64,000 nucleotides of DNA from Gonocerus acuteangulatus (GCA_946811695.1 OX328124.1:87882030-87946029), one strand, 5' to 3'. Positions 48,268 to 60,217 are shown, numbered from the stretch's first letter. Made by a program: numbers and translations. The notes: generated from the sequence alone by a model not told the origin.

Positions 48268-48620
48268 GGGGCCTATGCATCTTTAGTTGCATTATAAAGC
48301 TCTCCAGGGCTGTTGCCAAATCGAAGTCAGATCACAAAGTCAGCCATCTGGAAGATTCTGAAAGATCTGGAGAAAGTCATTGATTTATCGAACACCTCAG
48401 AAGAATTTTTGAGTACTCGTTCTTCTCCAAATTCTCCGTGTGAAATCCGACCCTTAAATGACAAAGATAAAAGAGCTTACAGAATTTGTTGATATGATGT
48501 CACCACGAACGGCTTCATTAGGATTTATGAAGCGAAGAAGACAAGTAATACCATCAACTGTCAACAATGTTCGAATGTTATCAAATCGCAGTGAATTTTT
48601 GTTGTTTAACGTATTGTCAA
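48268..48620 (+). pseudogene. Possible Tc1/mariner transposase N-terminal relic
   Basis: One frame reads GAYASLVAL, a stop, then SQITKSAIWKILKDLEKV and continues for about 45 more codons to KDKRAYRIC. Another frame then gives SPRTASLGFMKRR and IPSTVNNVRM. The pattern of a helix-turn-helix followed by S-P-R-T-S... and P-S-T-V-x-x-V is what Tc1/mariner DNA-binding domains look like, but matches are loose and no catalytic block follows. Confidence 0.35.
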
Positions 48621-49164
48621 AGATACTTTGATTTCAAGTAAATTCTTTTAATTATTTTGTTTCAAATAACGTAACATTAAATAAATCTGGAAGTAATTGG
48701 TTAGAGAAGATTTGTGTTAATATATTTTCTACCGAGACAAAAACAACACTAAGAATACCCGAGATTAATTGGCTTTATATTACTAAACTGGAACGAAGCA
48801 TTTGCCGATTAGGGAAAAAAACTAATCTGAAATTGATGAAGGTTCCCTTATTCCTCAATATTGATGATTGTCCAATATTAGTGTTGATTTCTTATTATTT
48901 CTTCTTTCTTCCTTATATATTTTCTTCTCGCTCTTCAGCTTATTTAACTTTCAGCTTAATGCAATATGTTACTTCATTGGAATTTGAAAATTGGCTAAAT
49001 TGAGACTGGCAGCTAAACATTTAGAATCTTACTTCATACGAGTAGGCATTTTATTTGTTTTCAATGTTCACCATTTGATGAGCGAACTAGTTTTTTCTTA
49101 GATAGGTTCCTCTCTCCTTCCATATGGAAGGACCCCGCTTATAAGGTTCACCTCATAACTCAAT

Positions 49165-49169
<5 letters not shown>

Positions 49170-49222
<53 letters not shown>
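49170..49222. repeat. (TA)n microsatellite, left of the fold-back element
   Basis: Pure TA run directly abutting the ACAGGGTGTCCCG terminus. Confidence 0.95.
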
Positions 49223-49226
<4 letters not shown>

Positions 49227-50937
49227 GGTGTCCCGTAAATGTCTAGTCATATTGAGAGGGGTGATAGAGGACCCTTAGGGGAACAAAAAATGTTCTATGA
49301 CGATTTCCCGAATTCTCACCCATAAGGGAGAAAACGTCGTTTTATTGTTTTATCGAGACAAACGTGGTTTTTAGAAACATAATCGTTGTAGCTCCGTCTC
49401 AGGTGGTACTACTAGAAAGGGAGTGAAACCAATCGAAAGCTGAGTAAATTTACTATAAGACTAGTTGGGAGTAAACGTAAAAATGAATAAATGTAAGTAT
49501 GTATATCTTACCAAAAGAAGGCAATTCTAAATTTCCTGACATTTTATTGATATTACTTTCCAGCGTTACTCCTCAATAAGGAGGATCTGAGATTTCCGGG
49601 TTTCAGAAAAACTTCCTCATTTAACTAGCTTTCCATTCATGTATCACAACCCTGGGTTATTGAAGTATTTGAACGATTTAAGAACAAAAGTTTTAAAAAA
49701 AACATGGATCTAAGAAAAGAAAATTATATTTTTTTCTTCAGTTTATTCAAAAAGCTAAAGGGAAATATTTATTTTTATAAATATTAAGTAAATATTTACT
49801 TAAAACAATAAAAAAAATTACTTCCACGAATATAAAAAAAATTCCTAAAACAGTAAATAAATAAAATACACATTTATTTTGAATTTGTTAATTCAGGTAA
49901 CTAATACTGGGTCCAGGAGGCGGCCATTAAGGAACCCCAACCATACATTAATCTCAAAAATTATTATTTTTACCTAGATCACACATTTGAACACATTTTT
50001 ACAGGTACTTATATTTAGAAAACAAATGCTTTACCTTAAATTAATACTGATGGCTACGCTTGTGAAACTCACTGGGATTCTGAGCCCATGCGTTTTTGTT
50101 GTGGTAATTAAAAATTCTATCCCTCATAAATAATATGTACATAGTCCTGTAAAAATGTGTTCAAATGCGTGATTTAGGTAAAAATAGTAATTTTTGAGGT
50201 TAATGTATGGTTGGGGTTCCTTAATGGCCGCCTCCTGGACCCAGTATTAGTTACCTGAATTAATAAATTCAAAATAAATGTGTATTTTATTTATTTAATG
50301 TTTTAAGATTTTTTTTAATATCCGTGGAAGTATTTTTTTTTTATTCTTTTAAGTAAATATTTACTTAATATTTATGTAAACATTTATAAAAAAAAATATT
50401 TCCCTTCAGCTTTTTGAATAAATTGAAGAAAAAAATATAATTTTCTTTTCTCAGATCCATGTTTTTTTTAAAACTTTTGTTCTTAAATCGTTCAAATACT
50501 TCAATAACCCAGGGTTGTGATACATGAATGGAAAGCTAGTTAAATGAGGAAGTTTTTCTGAAACCCGGAAATCTCAGATCCTCCTTATTGAGGAGTAACG
50601 CTGGAAAGAAATATCAATAAAATGTCAGGAAATTTAGAATTGCCTTCTTTTGGTAAGATATACATACTTACATTCATTCATTTTTACGTTTACTCTCAAC
50701 TAGTCTTATAGTAAATTTACTCAGCTTTCGATTGGTTTCACACCCGTTTTAGTAGTATCACCTGCGACGGAGCTACAACGATTATTCTTCTAAAAAGTAC
50801 GTTTGTCTCGAAAAAACAATAAAACTACGTTTTCTCCCTTATGGGCGGGAATTCGGGAAATCGTCATAGAACATTTTTTGTTCCCCTAAGGGTCCTCTAT
50901 CACCCCTCACAATATGACTAGACATTTACGGGACACC

Positions 50938-50941
<4 letters not shown>
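49223..50941. mobile_element. 1.72-kb near-perfect palindromic (fold-back) transposon
   Basis: It runs from ACAGGGTGTCCCGTAAATG to CATTTACGGGACACCCTGT. The two arms (about 49223-49905 and 50249-50941) are reverse complements with only scattered differences. Between them sits a smaller palindrome, 49906-50248, with GGTCCAGGAGGCGGCCATTA ends and a unique core of about 130 bp. No ORF. The terminus and TA target fit a non-autonomous mariner-like family. A second, deleted copy is at 23086-24466. Confidence 0.9.

Positions 50942-51024
<83 letters not shown>
50942..51024. repeat. (TA)n microsatellite, right of the fold-back element
   Basis: Pure TA run of over 80 bases. Confidence 0.95.
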
Positions 51025-51027
<3 letters not shown>

Positions 51028-51083
51028 CTGTTCGCTCTCTAACGCGTTAAAGTATGGTCCGGTTTTGATGAAATTTGGTACAT

Positions 51084-52256
51084 TTTTTTTTCAGCTACTG
51101 TAATGTCTGAAATTAATTAAAAACTAACTCGCTCATTTATTTATTTTTTTTTTTAATTTTTCTGTGTGTTCTGTATGATTAACTTATCAAAATTTACATC
51201 AATAAATGTTTATTGTTATCTTCTCTTTTCTTAAAATATTCTGATGTCATTGAGTATGTTTAGGATATTTACTAAGTTCATCAATAAACGGTATACTATC
51301 GGGAAGTAATTTCCCGCTCTGTCTAAATTGAAGAAAATGGCACATTCTCACAATGCATTAAATTGCTTCGTGCCTGCTTAGGGGCAAAAAGTTGCTTTTA
51401 AAAAGGCGTCGAATACCTGATAAAGGGTTACTAATGAAAGGGTGAAGTTTTAAAATGTATTATCTTCTACCATTTTGTAATATATTCTTGAGAACAAAGT
51501 GTCACAATATTATACTACAGATTTGAGACAGCATTTGCTTGTAAACAGACCAATATGAGCTCACGGGATTGCTAGGAGTAATGTTACTAATACAAATGGC
51601 CTAAAATGGCCAACGCCCCCCCTGAGTCACCTGAGCTGTGATTTACATAAATCTGCATGCCAGCCTTTGTCAATTCCCAAATCGCTGATTGGACTCGTAA
51701 CCAGTCTCGTATCACAGAATTAACCCCAATTGACTAGCACTGAGGGTGAAATTGAAATCCGACATCTTTCTCTTTCTGATATTTCTCTCCTAGGAATTGG
51801 ATAAAATTTGTGTGTTGGTCGTCTATCTGTTAATTCTGTATATTTCCCAAACTCAACTCTTTCGGCTTTTCAAGATCCAGTTTCACTTTCAGATTTTAAG
51901 TATCGGAAAATTGGTAATATTAATTATTTGCCCGGCCCAAATCAAGAATTAGTTCGGAAAACAAGTTGCATCAACATTTCTAGTGCACTGTAACAAGTGC
52001 GCAAACTTGAGCATTCCTCTTTATTCAAAATTGCGCTTCTAACGAATACATTTAACAGTCACACACGAGATAGCAGATGGATCTCATAGTTAACGTTCAC
52101 TGTTCAGTTACTTCCGAACATAAAATGTTCAACAACTCTCTGCAGAAAATAATAATAGTAAAGTCATTTTCCGTAAAATAATCTGGTCGCCTTCATTTTA
52201 CTAGGCTCTGCACACATACGGCCGTGTATGGCGATGAAATAAATAGGACATAATCT
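51084..52256. other. No gene recognised
   Basis: AT-rich, without splice-bounded frames or repeats I can support. Short ORF at 51808-51993 has no motif. Confidence 0.45.
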
Positions 52257-52495
52257 TCAAAACATGTACTTTGGGGTAAAACTAAGCGGAGAGGATAATG
52301 AAGTTCCTTTTTTTTTCTGCTCCAAGTAAACTAAGGATAATTCAGTTTCATTAAACATATCTTCAAAACCTGAATACACCAAGTTCATGGTCCATTTTGG
52401 CAAACAAAAAACATTTTTTAAAACATAGATATATACATGATACTTTCTGGGTAAAACCAATTTTTTAGGAATAAAATGATTGGTATAAAATATTG

Positions 52496-52499
<4 letters not shown>

Positions 52500-52564
<65 letters not shown>
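52500..52564. repeat. (TA)n microsatellite
   Basis: Pure TA run next to AAAACTAGCTGC (see Helitron-like ends). Confidence 0.95.
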
Positions 52565-52569
<5 letters not shown>

Positions 52570-52609
52570 TAGCTGCTTGTTGGCCACTGGGTTTCACGTA
52601 GGAAATTGC

Positions 52610-52680
52610 CTGTTTTTTTTTTTTATGGTGCATCTGCATCTAGACCATTAGCACTGACATGTCTATCTTTTCCTCAGTTT
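52610..52680 (-). repeat. SINE 3' end, minus strand
   Basis: A T-run followed by ATGGTGCATCTGCATCTAGA and CCATTAGCACTGACAT reads on the minus strand as the SINE 3' body (AGTGCTAATGGTCTAGATG) plus poly(A). Confidence 0.6.
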
Positions 52681-53229
52681 TAAATTGTTCGTTTTCTAAA
52701 ATTGCTCGTTTAGCAGTAAAATGAATTTAAACTAAACAAGCAAATCAGAAAACGTTTTCCTAGAAGAATCCGCGGAATTCGAGATGTTTGAATGATTAAT
52801 TTACGCATAGAGTTGGCTGCTGAATACATCCTCTGCGTTGAATTGCCCAAAATCTCGTTTTTCTTCCAAAGTTTATTGATGTAGGTGCTTATATTTTTCA
52901 CGCAATAATTTAAAAAAAATATATATATTTATTGCTCCTTTCCATGCTTTTCAAATTATACTTAAAACGCTCTAAGATGGTGTCATATTTAATATGCGCG
53001 CCACCAAGTTGTAGCAAAACTGTATTTGATAGAAGTATTTGGCTTGCTGGGGATTATTGTCTGCAAAATGTGTTCTGAATGCATTTTACATACCAGGTTC
53101 TGCTGCCATAAATAATCCCCTTTCATAATAAAGAGAGAAGGAGAAAACGTCTGAATAAAGTCGAAGCCATACTTAGGAAAAATACAATAGATAATACATA
53201 TGGTAATTCTAGAATGTTGTGGTGTTTAC

Positions 53230-53406
53230 TATAATCCTCCCATTCATGTCCCTGAAGCTGTAAGGAGCTTTGGTATCTGATCTCCCATTGACAATCCCCG
53301 CAATCGGACTGTACTCGGCGTCCCCTTTCCTAATCCTGCTCAGATAATTCCTATCGACCTTCTTCGGATCTTTTATGTTACAAGATAAGCTTCTTTCTTC
53401 GCTCAT
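53230..53406 (-). CDS. Candidate 177-bp exon, unassigned protein
   Basis: On the minus strand an acceptor-like AACATTTATAG precedes an ATG at 53406, and 59 codons follow to ATTATA|GTAAAC. It reads CNIKDPKKVDRNYLSRIRKG, DAEYSPIAGIVNGRS, DTKAPYSFRDMNGRII, with ordinary charged composition and base content clearly less AT-rich than its surroundings. The frame stays open for 6 codons past the donor. No family recognised. Could belong to the same minus-strand gene as 39231-39317, but that is conjecture. Confidence 0.35.
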
Positions 53407-53587
53407 CTATAAATGTTTTCAAATTCTGCAGCTGCAAAAAACTCTTGTAGATTTCCAGTTCACGTTTACCACAGGCGAAAAAATTGCATAAGGACAATAA
53501 GGAAATACATTCAGCTAAATACTAAAAATCTGATCCGTAAGAGCTCCTAAATTAAAGACATGCCAGTGGTAAGCAAAAAATTACAAA

Positions 53588-53965
53588 AGTCCGACTCGCA
53601 GAAACTGCGACATCTTTGCGCAGTTCCGTTCATATGCCAGGGCCATTAGTAAAATAATAAAAGCAGTTATTGGTAGGTTTTGATATTTTGGAAAAAATTT
53701 ACAATGAAATCTCAAAGAGAAGTAATATAAAAGGTTAAGCACGACAACAATGATTTTATTCTCAGCGATCCCTGCGTTCTTCTCAGCGCTCCTTCTTGGA
53801 AACACTATAACATTGTTTTTCATTTTCTTTTTTTACTGTTAAATGTAATTTTTGTAGAAAAAAAAACAACAGTATTTTGATCTATGGGTTCTAAAACATG
53901 AAAATTATTAGTCAGCACTTCCGGATTGCATAATGGCGTCAACCTCATAGGCGGGTTCGCTAACA
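53588..53965 (+). mobile_element. Family A relic, deleted interior
   Basis: The leader AGTCCGACTCGCAGAAACTG and GCGCAGTTCCGTTCATATGC open it, and TTCCGGATTGCATAATGGCG with TCAACCTCATAGGCGGGTTC close it. The (TA)n array and most of the interior are gone, leaving under 400 bp. Confidence 0.65.
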
Positions 53966-54745
53966 ATAAACATACATGTTTTCGTAAAATAAACTTTTTG
54001 TTTCCTTTATTAAATAAATTACAGACGACTTTATATATTCAGCTAATCAGCTTTTAAAAAGAATATCGACCTCTGTTTTTTGTTATGTTAGGTTTTTTTG
54101 TTAAAGTTTTGTCGAAATAGTATAAGTGACTGTTTCTAAAACTTCGTTATGTATCATTTATTCTGTTGTATGTTAGATTTATTGAAATTTTAATAATAAG
54201 TGTTAAGTAGTTTGGCATATCTATCAGAAAGAAATAGAATTGCTGAAGTGTATATTTTAGGTAGTTTCCTTATGTAAGGTATCATTCAAATAGCAATTTC
54301 ATTGAATTATAATGCCAGTAATTCCATTAGAGCATTAATCTCATTAAAGTTTTTCTTTTAATTTCATTACATCGCAGTCACTTAGATAATGGAATATTTT
54401 TTTTCTGGGATAAAAGTAATGCTGGCAACCCAAATGAGAGTTTCTTGTTTGCTCGTTCAGTTAAAACGGACTTTTCCCGCACAAATCCTCTGGAAGGAGT
54501 TTCGAAAAGTTCAGTAATTAATCTTAAGAAAAGAAAAAGAAAAGTATGAAACTGTTTTATGAAATATTAGACGCCATACTTCTTCTATGATTCTATACTT
54601 TTATTGTTTATTTTCCTAATGAGGCATTTAGTCTTATTCTCTTAATTCGTCGTAGAAACAATTAATTCCTAGCTGTAATTAATTGAACAGTGGAATTGCT
54701 TATGGATCTAAGTTTTAATATTTTAATATTTTTTAGCACTTTTAT
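53966..54745. other. No gene recognised
   Basis: T-rich DNA, stop-dense in all frames. Confidence 0.45.
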
Positions 54746-54747
54746 CC

Positions 54748-54900
54748 GAATTTCATTTTTTGACAGCAAACTAATATATGTACCTGCGTCAATGTCCTGC
54801 TAAAAGATCTCTTGTTGGTTGTGGTTAGTTGTTGGTAGTATCAGGGCATTGATGCAGGACAGAGATTACTTTGGAGTCAAAAAATGAAAATTTTTAAAAT
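54748..54900. repeat. Long imperfect hairpin, miRNA- or MITE-like
   Basis: TTTCATTTTTTGAC at the left pairs with GTCAAAAAATGAAAA at the right. Inside, CCTGCGTCAATGTCCTG pairs with CAGGGCATTGATGCAGG with two mismatches. The stem is about 60 bp with a loop of roughly 30 bases rich in GTTG. Length and bulges fit either a long miRNA precursor or a small fold-back MITE. Confidence 0.5.
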
Positions 54901-56415
54901 GGCATATAAAGCACTTAGCAATTCAATTCTTCAATTATAAATAATAAATCAAAGTATAAGCCCCTTTTAATAGCACGGAATCTCTTGTGTAAATAAGTAC
55001 TTTAACTAGAAATAATTCTTTATGGATGCAGTAAATAGACACCTGCTGAATTTCCAAAAAAGTAAACACTCGCTAAGAAAGGTTTTTGATATTCAAATTC
55101 TCAAGTGTTTTTGGAGAGGTTTGAATTTTTAGTTTTAAAGAAAGGCAGCATGCGTTGCTGGGACGATAACAGAACAGCTATTACCGAACTGTATCTATTT
55201 CATAGTATTTTTTTTTTTATTTGCGGTTGATTATCAACTATGATGGCAGTCCTTGAATTACTAGAAATTAGCTGCCTCATAGAATTTACGCTAAGAGGGA
55301 CAAAATCACTATTTTAATTGAGGTTCATTTCAACTTGTCCCCCATAGAGTTTTCCTGGTGATTGTCCATCCGAGGTAATAATATCCCGAACCCTTACACA
55401 CCCTCCCTCCTCACCCATCAGCATCCCCAGTCATAACACTTCTTGGTAATTCTCGCAAATATAATGGGTCCAAATGACATCTGAGAAAAATATTTTTTTT
55501 TTAATTTTAACGCACATTTATTATTGACAACGAATATTTACCTTTATTGGTATAACATCTGTTACAGGTAACCTATAGATATTTTATACTGGTTATCTTT
55601 AGGTTATCTGTTTGTTGACACTGGTCCAGAGCGCCCTAGTGTCAAGAAACATTATAATTTGATTACTTTTTAATTGATGAATAAACATATAGTATGATGG
55701 GAACCGTGTTATAATAAACTGTAAAAAATTATATAGTATTGTTAATTTTGATGATACATTATTGAACGCAATAAAATAACTACGTGACGAAGCACGGGCA
55801 TTCAGCTAGTGATTTACATACAGCTAAAGAGCATTTGTGTTTTTTTATTTGACAGTTGTACCAACTCCAAAACAATTTTTTTTTTTAATTTAAGAAAATC
55901 CTGGAAGCCTGGTGAGAATGCTTAATTCTTCATTAATATTTTTGGGATAATTGCTACAACCAAATCGAAACATTCTAATATTCTTTGGAGTACAATTATT
56001 GATGAGTGAATCCCCAAACATCCCCGGCGAATGTAACCGACAGCCTAGGAGTGAATGATTCATGAATAAAAGAACATAGCTACTCCCCACACATAACTCT
56101 TTAAGAGTCATGCATTCCCCAAGGGAAGAAACTGATGACATTTCTCTTCAGACCCTTCTCTTGAAATATGATCCTTGCTGTGTGCGTCGATGGCTCTTTT
56201 CATCTAAAACTCCAGCTCTTCCTGTCAAATAGTCATCCCTCACTTCTACAATCTCCGCCAGATCCAATCCTCAAATGTACACTTTATTTATGCCAGCTTT
56301 TTTTCTTTCATTGCGGTTTTAGTTTGTTCACTAGCCGAATTTGTTTCAAGGTAGGGGACAAGAAGAAATTCGTAGATAACATGTTATCTTTAATACTTTA
56401 ATTACAACAATATAT
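54901..56415. other. No supported gene
   Basis: A 83-codon minus-strand ORF at 55890-56141 has mixed composition but no splice sites or recognised motif. Helitron-like end at 55782-55810 listed separately. Confidence 0.4.
55782..55810 (+). other. Helitron-like 3' end
   Basis: CGTGACGAAGCACG can form a short hairpin and is followed 9 bases later by CTAGT, as in Helitron 3' termini (hairpin 10-12 bases before CTRR). A similar phrase (CACGGG ... AGCTAGTT) is on the minus strand at 15884-15915, and a weaker one at 52566-52600. No Rep/helicase coding sequence is seen. Confidence 0.3.
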
Positions 56416-56418
56416 AGT

Positions 56419-56490
56419 CGGAGAGCTGGTAACGCACGTTTCATGAAGTGTTAGTCAAAGAGCTGGTAACGCACATTTCAAGAAGTGTTA
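56419..56490 (+). repeat. Two-copy tandem repeat
   Basis: AGAGCTGGTAACGCACGTTT with ATGAAGTGTTA is followed by AGAGCTGGTAACGCACATTT with AAGAAGTGTTA, period about 36 bp. Confidence 0.75.
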
Positions 56491-57960
56491 TGATGCACCT
56501 TGAAATGTTGTTATAGTACATCTCTTGGGTAGATAAGAAGGTAAATATGTGTTGGGTAGACTTACCATGGATCACAAGATACTGCGCATAGGGGAAAGGT
56601 AAAAAAAAAAAAATCAAAAAATAGAGTTTTATTTAGAATCCAACTATCTTTAATGTCAAATTAAGCCAATTTTACAATGAATAATAAATAATTCAGACAC
56701 ATTTAAGGAGAATAACATAAAAGAAAAAAAAAAAAGAAAAAGAAATTGTATTTATTCTAACATTAAAAGAGTGTTTACTTCACGCTGCATTTAAACCGGT
56801 ACGTCTGTACAAGATCGTGTGAGCAAGAACCATTGAGATCGCAGAGAACAACCATAACCGCTTCTATGAACGGTGGTCTCACTCACTCTTACACGCAGTG
56901 TATTGCAGTCATAGGCAACATTTATTTTCATGTTTCCTGATGATTAAACCCCACTCTAATGTAATTTTCATAATTCTATTCGTTCTTTTGAACGGGTTTT
57001 TTTACTCTGTTTACGTCATTTTTTTAATTATTTGTTGTTTTTCAATTGAATTTAACATTAAAACGAGTATTTCTACGAAAATGAAAAACGTATTTGTAAT
57101 AGTGTTTAATATATATATTAACAGAACTCCTCGGAGATGACAGCCACCACATTGATACAATACTCAAACATTTAAAGGACATAAACATTTACAACAACAT
57201 CTAAGTAAATACCAAGTCAAAATATCTGGTTAAAATATTTTAAAATTATTATATAAGAAATTTTTTTTTTAGGAATATGCTCGACTAAACCTACTTTACA
57301 TCGCCCTCTACTGAAAAGACCGAAACACTGCACTTCGCCAAAGATGCGGTGCGATAAATAAATATTTCTAGTATATATATAATAAAAATATATCTTATAT
57401 TTATATGTCATCGCGTCACAGTCATAGGCGATTTTCTTTCCTATTGGAATAAGAGGACGGAAACGCGTTAAAGAATAACAGGTAATCACATCACGGAGCC
57501 CTGATGGTTACGTCAAGTCAATTTTCGGTCAAGGATAAAGATGAAATGCGAAAAGCGTTGGAAACCACCTGTCATTCTGTTTTACTTTATCACGAACAAA
57601 ATGGAAATTAGTTGTAACAGTTTTACCCTTCGGTGCGCGGTAGGGGTTTGTTAAGCTTTTAACTTCTGCCGAAGTAAAATCATACAATCCAGCAGACAAG
57701 ATTACTCAGGTCATGTTTTTCATACTACCAGCTAAATCTTTATAATAATTACAGAGCCCTTAGATTCTTTAACAACGCCCCTTTTAAACGAATTCGCAAA
57801 ACAATGTATTTTCCACGCAGTTCAGAGCCTTAATCTTGATTGTTCTTCCTTTAATGCAAAAAAAAAAAAAAAAAAAAAAAATCACCTTCTGAGGGAAAAA
57901 AAACAACACTATATTTATATGATAGTTATTCCTAAAAAAAAAAAGAAAGACAAAAAAGAA
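56491..57960. other. No gene recognised
   Basis: A-runs at 56600-56611, 56724-56736 and 57858-57881 suggest retroelement tails. ORFs here are short and Phe/Ile-rich. Confidence 0.4.
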
Positions 57961-58985
57961 AGTCCGTCTCGCAGGACTGCATCATCTTAGCGCGGTTCCG
58001 TTCATATCCCTAGTCTAATTTAGAAAGATTAAAATAGAAGCAGTTATTATTTTGGTTCCACCAGTCTTTTTTTTTAAATTAATTATTATAATGGCGTGTC
58101 AACCCTTAAGGTCACTAACGCCATTCCTGTGAGTAGTAAAGTCATGAAAGGTCATGATTTACAATCTTACCTGGAAGGGTCCGCTACACTAGAAACAGAC
58201 CCGCTAGTGACAAGGTCTTGGAATCTTGGAAATCTATATTTCTAACAATAAATTGTTTTTGTTATTTTACTTAACCAGTTTTATTCCCAAATACATTATC
58301 CAACAATAAGCAATTAAAAAATAACAAGGAATAAAAAACAGACAAAAAGAACAGTTCGAATAAGCGAAATCAATTACTTTAAAGTTTTAAGCTCTTATTT
58401 CTCCGATTGACATCGCCTAATCAAAACTTTCATTAGAACTTTTTTTTAGAGCATTTAATAAGCTTTCTAATGGTATTCTTCCGTTAACCAAGATTCTCAA
58501 CCTTTTTCGAGATATTAAGGAAAGTAAACAAAGTTACTAAAACTTTTTATGTCTGTTAATAAAATATTTTATTCTAACCCTTCCTTAACTCCAAACGTAA
58601 TTAAAATTTCAACATATTAGTTTTGATGAAAGTAGAACATGCAGAAAATGTTTCAACTGAATCCCATGATTCTAAGTACCCAAACCAAAAACGTTATTCA
58701 AAAAATATTTTTCCAATTTTCTCGAAAACGGTTAAAGCTATCGCCTTGAAAATGGTTTCATTCGTTTTCCTAGCCCAGGAATCATATAAAACGAGTACTT
58801 AGAAGCTTATGAACTCAAAAACGTAAGCGTTACGATTTTTTTTGCGCGAATTTCGCCCCAAACGCCATCTTCCAGTAGGCGGATTTTGCTGGTTAACGAA
58901 CTTGACCTTTCAAATTGGACGAAGGATTTTTGTACCAAATTTCATCAAAATCGGACCATTCGTCTTCTATCTAGAGAGCGAAAAG

Positions 58986-59066
<81 letters not shown>

Positions 59067-59203
59067 AATTTGAACCACCGTTATTTTCGGTCTCTAGGGG
59101 TTCTGAAACGCGAAATTTTCTAGTCGGCACTTCCGGATTGTTTCATTGTATCAACCCTATAAGCGGGGTTCCTCCCTATGGGGGAGGGAGGAACCGCGCT
59201 AAA
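57961..59203 (+). mobile_element. Family A element, 1.24-kb copy
   Basis: It opens AGTCCGTCTCGCAGGACTGC, then TTAGCGCGGTTCC, and ends GGAACCGCGCTAA (59202). It shares every block with 43985-45240 in inverse orientation, including the SINE-like segment (58070-58205), the single AAGCTCTTATTTCTCC unit and the (TA)n at 58989-59064. The ORFs across it (for example from 58842) recur in the copy at 38785 only because the DNA is repeated. Confidence 0.85.
58989..59064. repeat. (TA)n microsatellite inside a family A element
   Basis: TA run with one CATA interruption. Confidence 0.95.
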
Positions 59204-60150
59204 AAAGAAGAAAAATCGATCTCATTCCGCAGGTTTAATGGGCAGATACCGTACTAGTGCCCAGTAATTACCCGTACGGTGCAAGAGCGAGATTTTAGTC
59301 TACGATTCGGCCGCCTGATTTTTTCCATTGCATGTTCCTATTGAAGGCTGAGTAGGTCTAGAATATTAACTGTACATGGAACGATAAACACATACTTATA
59401 CAGATAAATATAACTGACAGCTCGGCTTGCCCTTGCAACAACAGAACACCACCTTATACACAAATGTGATTTACTTTTAGAAGAGAGAAAACCAATTCAA
59501 AAGAATGTTGAAAATTTTCCCACTATAGAAAATGAGCTGTTTGATAAACATTATTCAAGTTTCAGAGTTTTTGTACGAGAGGATGCCTTACCTTAAAGAC
59601 AAAACGACTAAAATAAAATAAACGAAAATGTAAAAATGAAATTTGAAATAACAAAAAATGAATACATATTTATTTTATGTATTTTTTTTTATTTAAATGT
59701 TTACGTCCATTTATTATTAATTTTTTAGGACGGGTTATCTATGGGTTTCCGCCCTTTTCTAGCCAGGATAGGGCTGATGCCTTTTAACACGGAGTGTTAA
59801 TTGCTCACACCTTGACACTCACGACCTTCCTGCCTCAATTATGTATTTTTTTAAATTTATTTGTTATTTATTTAATGTATTGTCAATTATGTGCTATGTA
59901 CAAAAAAAACGCAATTCATGTGTAAATTAATAAAAATAAAGTACAAATATAAAACACAATCCATGCACAATGCAAAATAAAAAACACAAATAATTTTGAA
60001 ATGAATAAAATATGAAGTACCTCAACCAATCAGGTTCATAGGCTGTTAAAATAAACAATTAAAATTCAAAACACACTAAGCAGAAGGAAGATTGGCTCGA
60101 TTTCTGCATATAAATTAGTGTCCTATAGAGAAAGTAATAATATTTCTTTA
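59204..60150. other. No gene recognised
   Basis: Contains a copy of the ACGTCCATTTATTATTAA repeat at 59700-59720. A short patch (CGGGTTATCTATGGG to CACGACCTTCCTGCC, 59730-59830) is less AT-rich but not open. Confidence 0.4.
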
Positions 60151-60160
60151 CTTAAAAAGT

Positions 60161-60217
60161 AGAAGGTAGCCCTTATACCTACAATATATTACAGGTAAGA
60201 TGTGAAGGCTACCTTCT
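60161..60217. repeat. 57-nt hairpin with 11-bp perfect outer stem
   Basis: AGAAGGTAGCC pairs with GGCTACCTTCT. Inside, TTATACCT can pair with AGGTAAG. The loop is ACAATATATTAC. Size and shape resemble a small miRNA precursor, though the middle of the stem is poorly paired. Confidence 0.45.

Larger units (their letters stand above)
49098..51083 (-). mobile_element. Family A fragment split by a fold-back transposon in its (TA)n
   Basis: TTAGATAGGTTCCTCTCTCC, CCCCGCTTATAAGGTTCACC and CAATCCGCA lead into TA (49170-49222). After the fold-back element the TA array resumes (50942-51024) and is followed by TTTGTCTGTTCGCTCTC, GGTCCGGTTTTGATGAAATT and TGGTACA. The two flanks are the two sides of one minus-oriented family A element, the part beyond 51083 being lost. 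Confidence 0.75.

Noticed and set aside
58842..59257. ORFs of 93 and 123 codons rich in Tyr-Ile, similar to one at 38785
   Set aside because: They read through (TA)n and recur only because the DNA is copies of the same repeat. Frames shift freely between copies.
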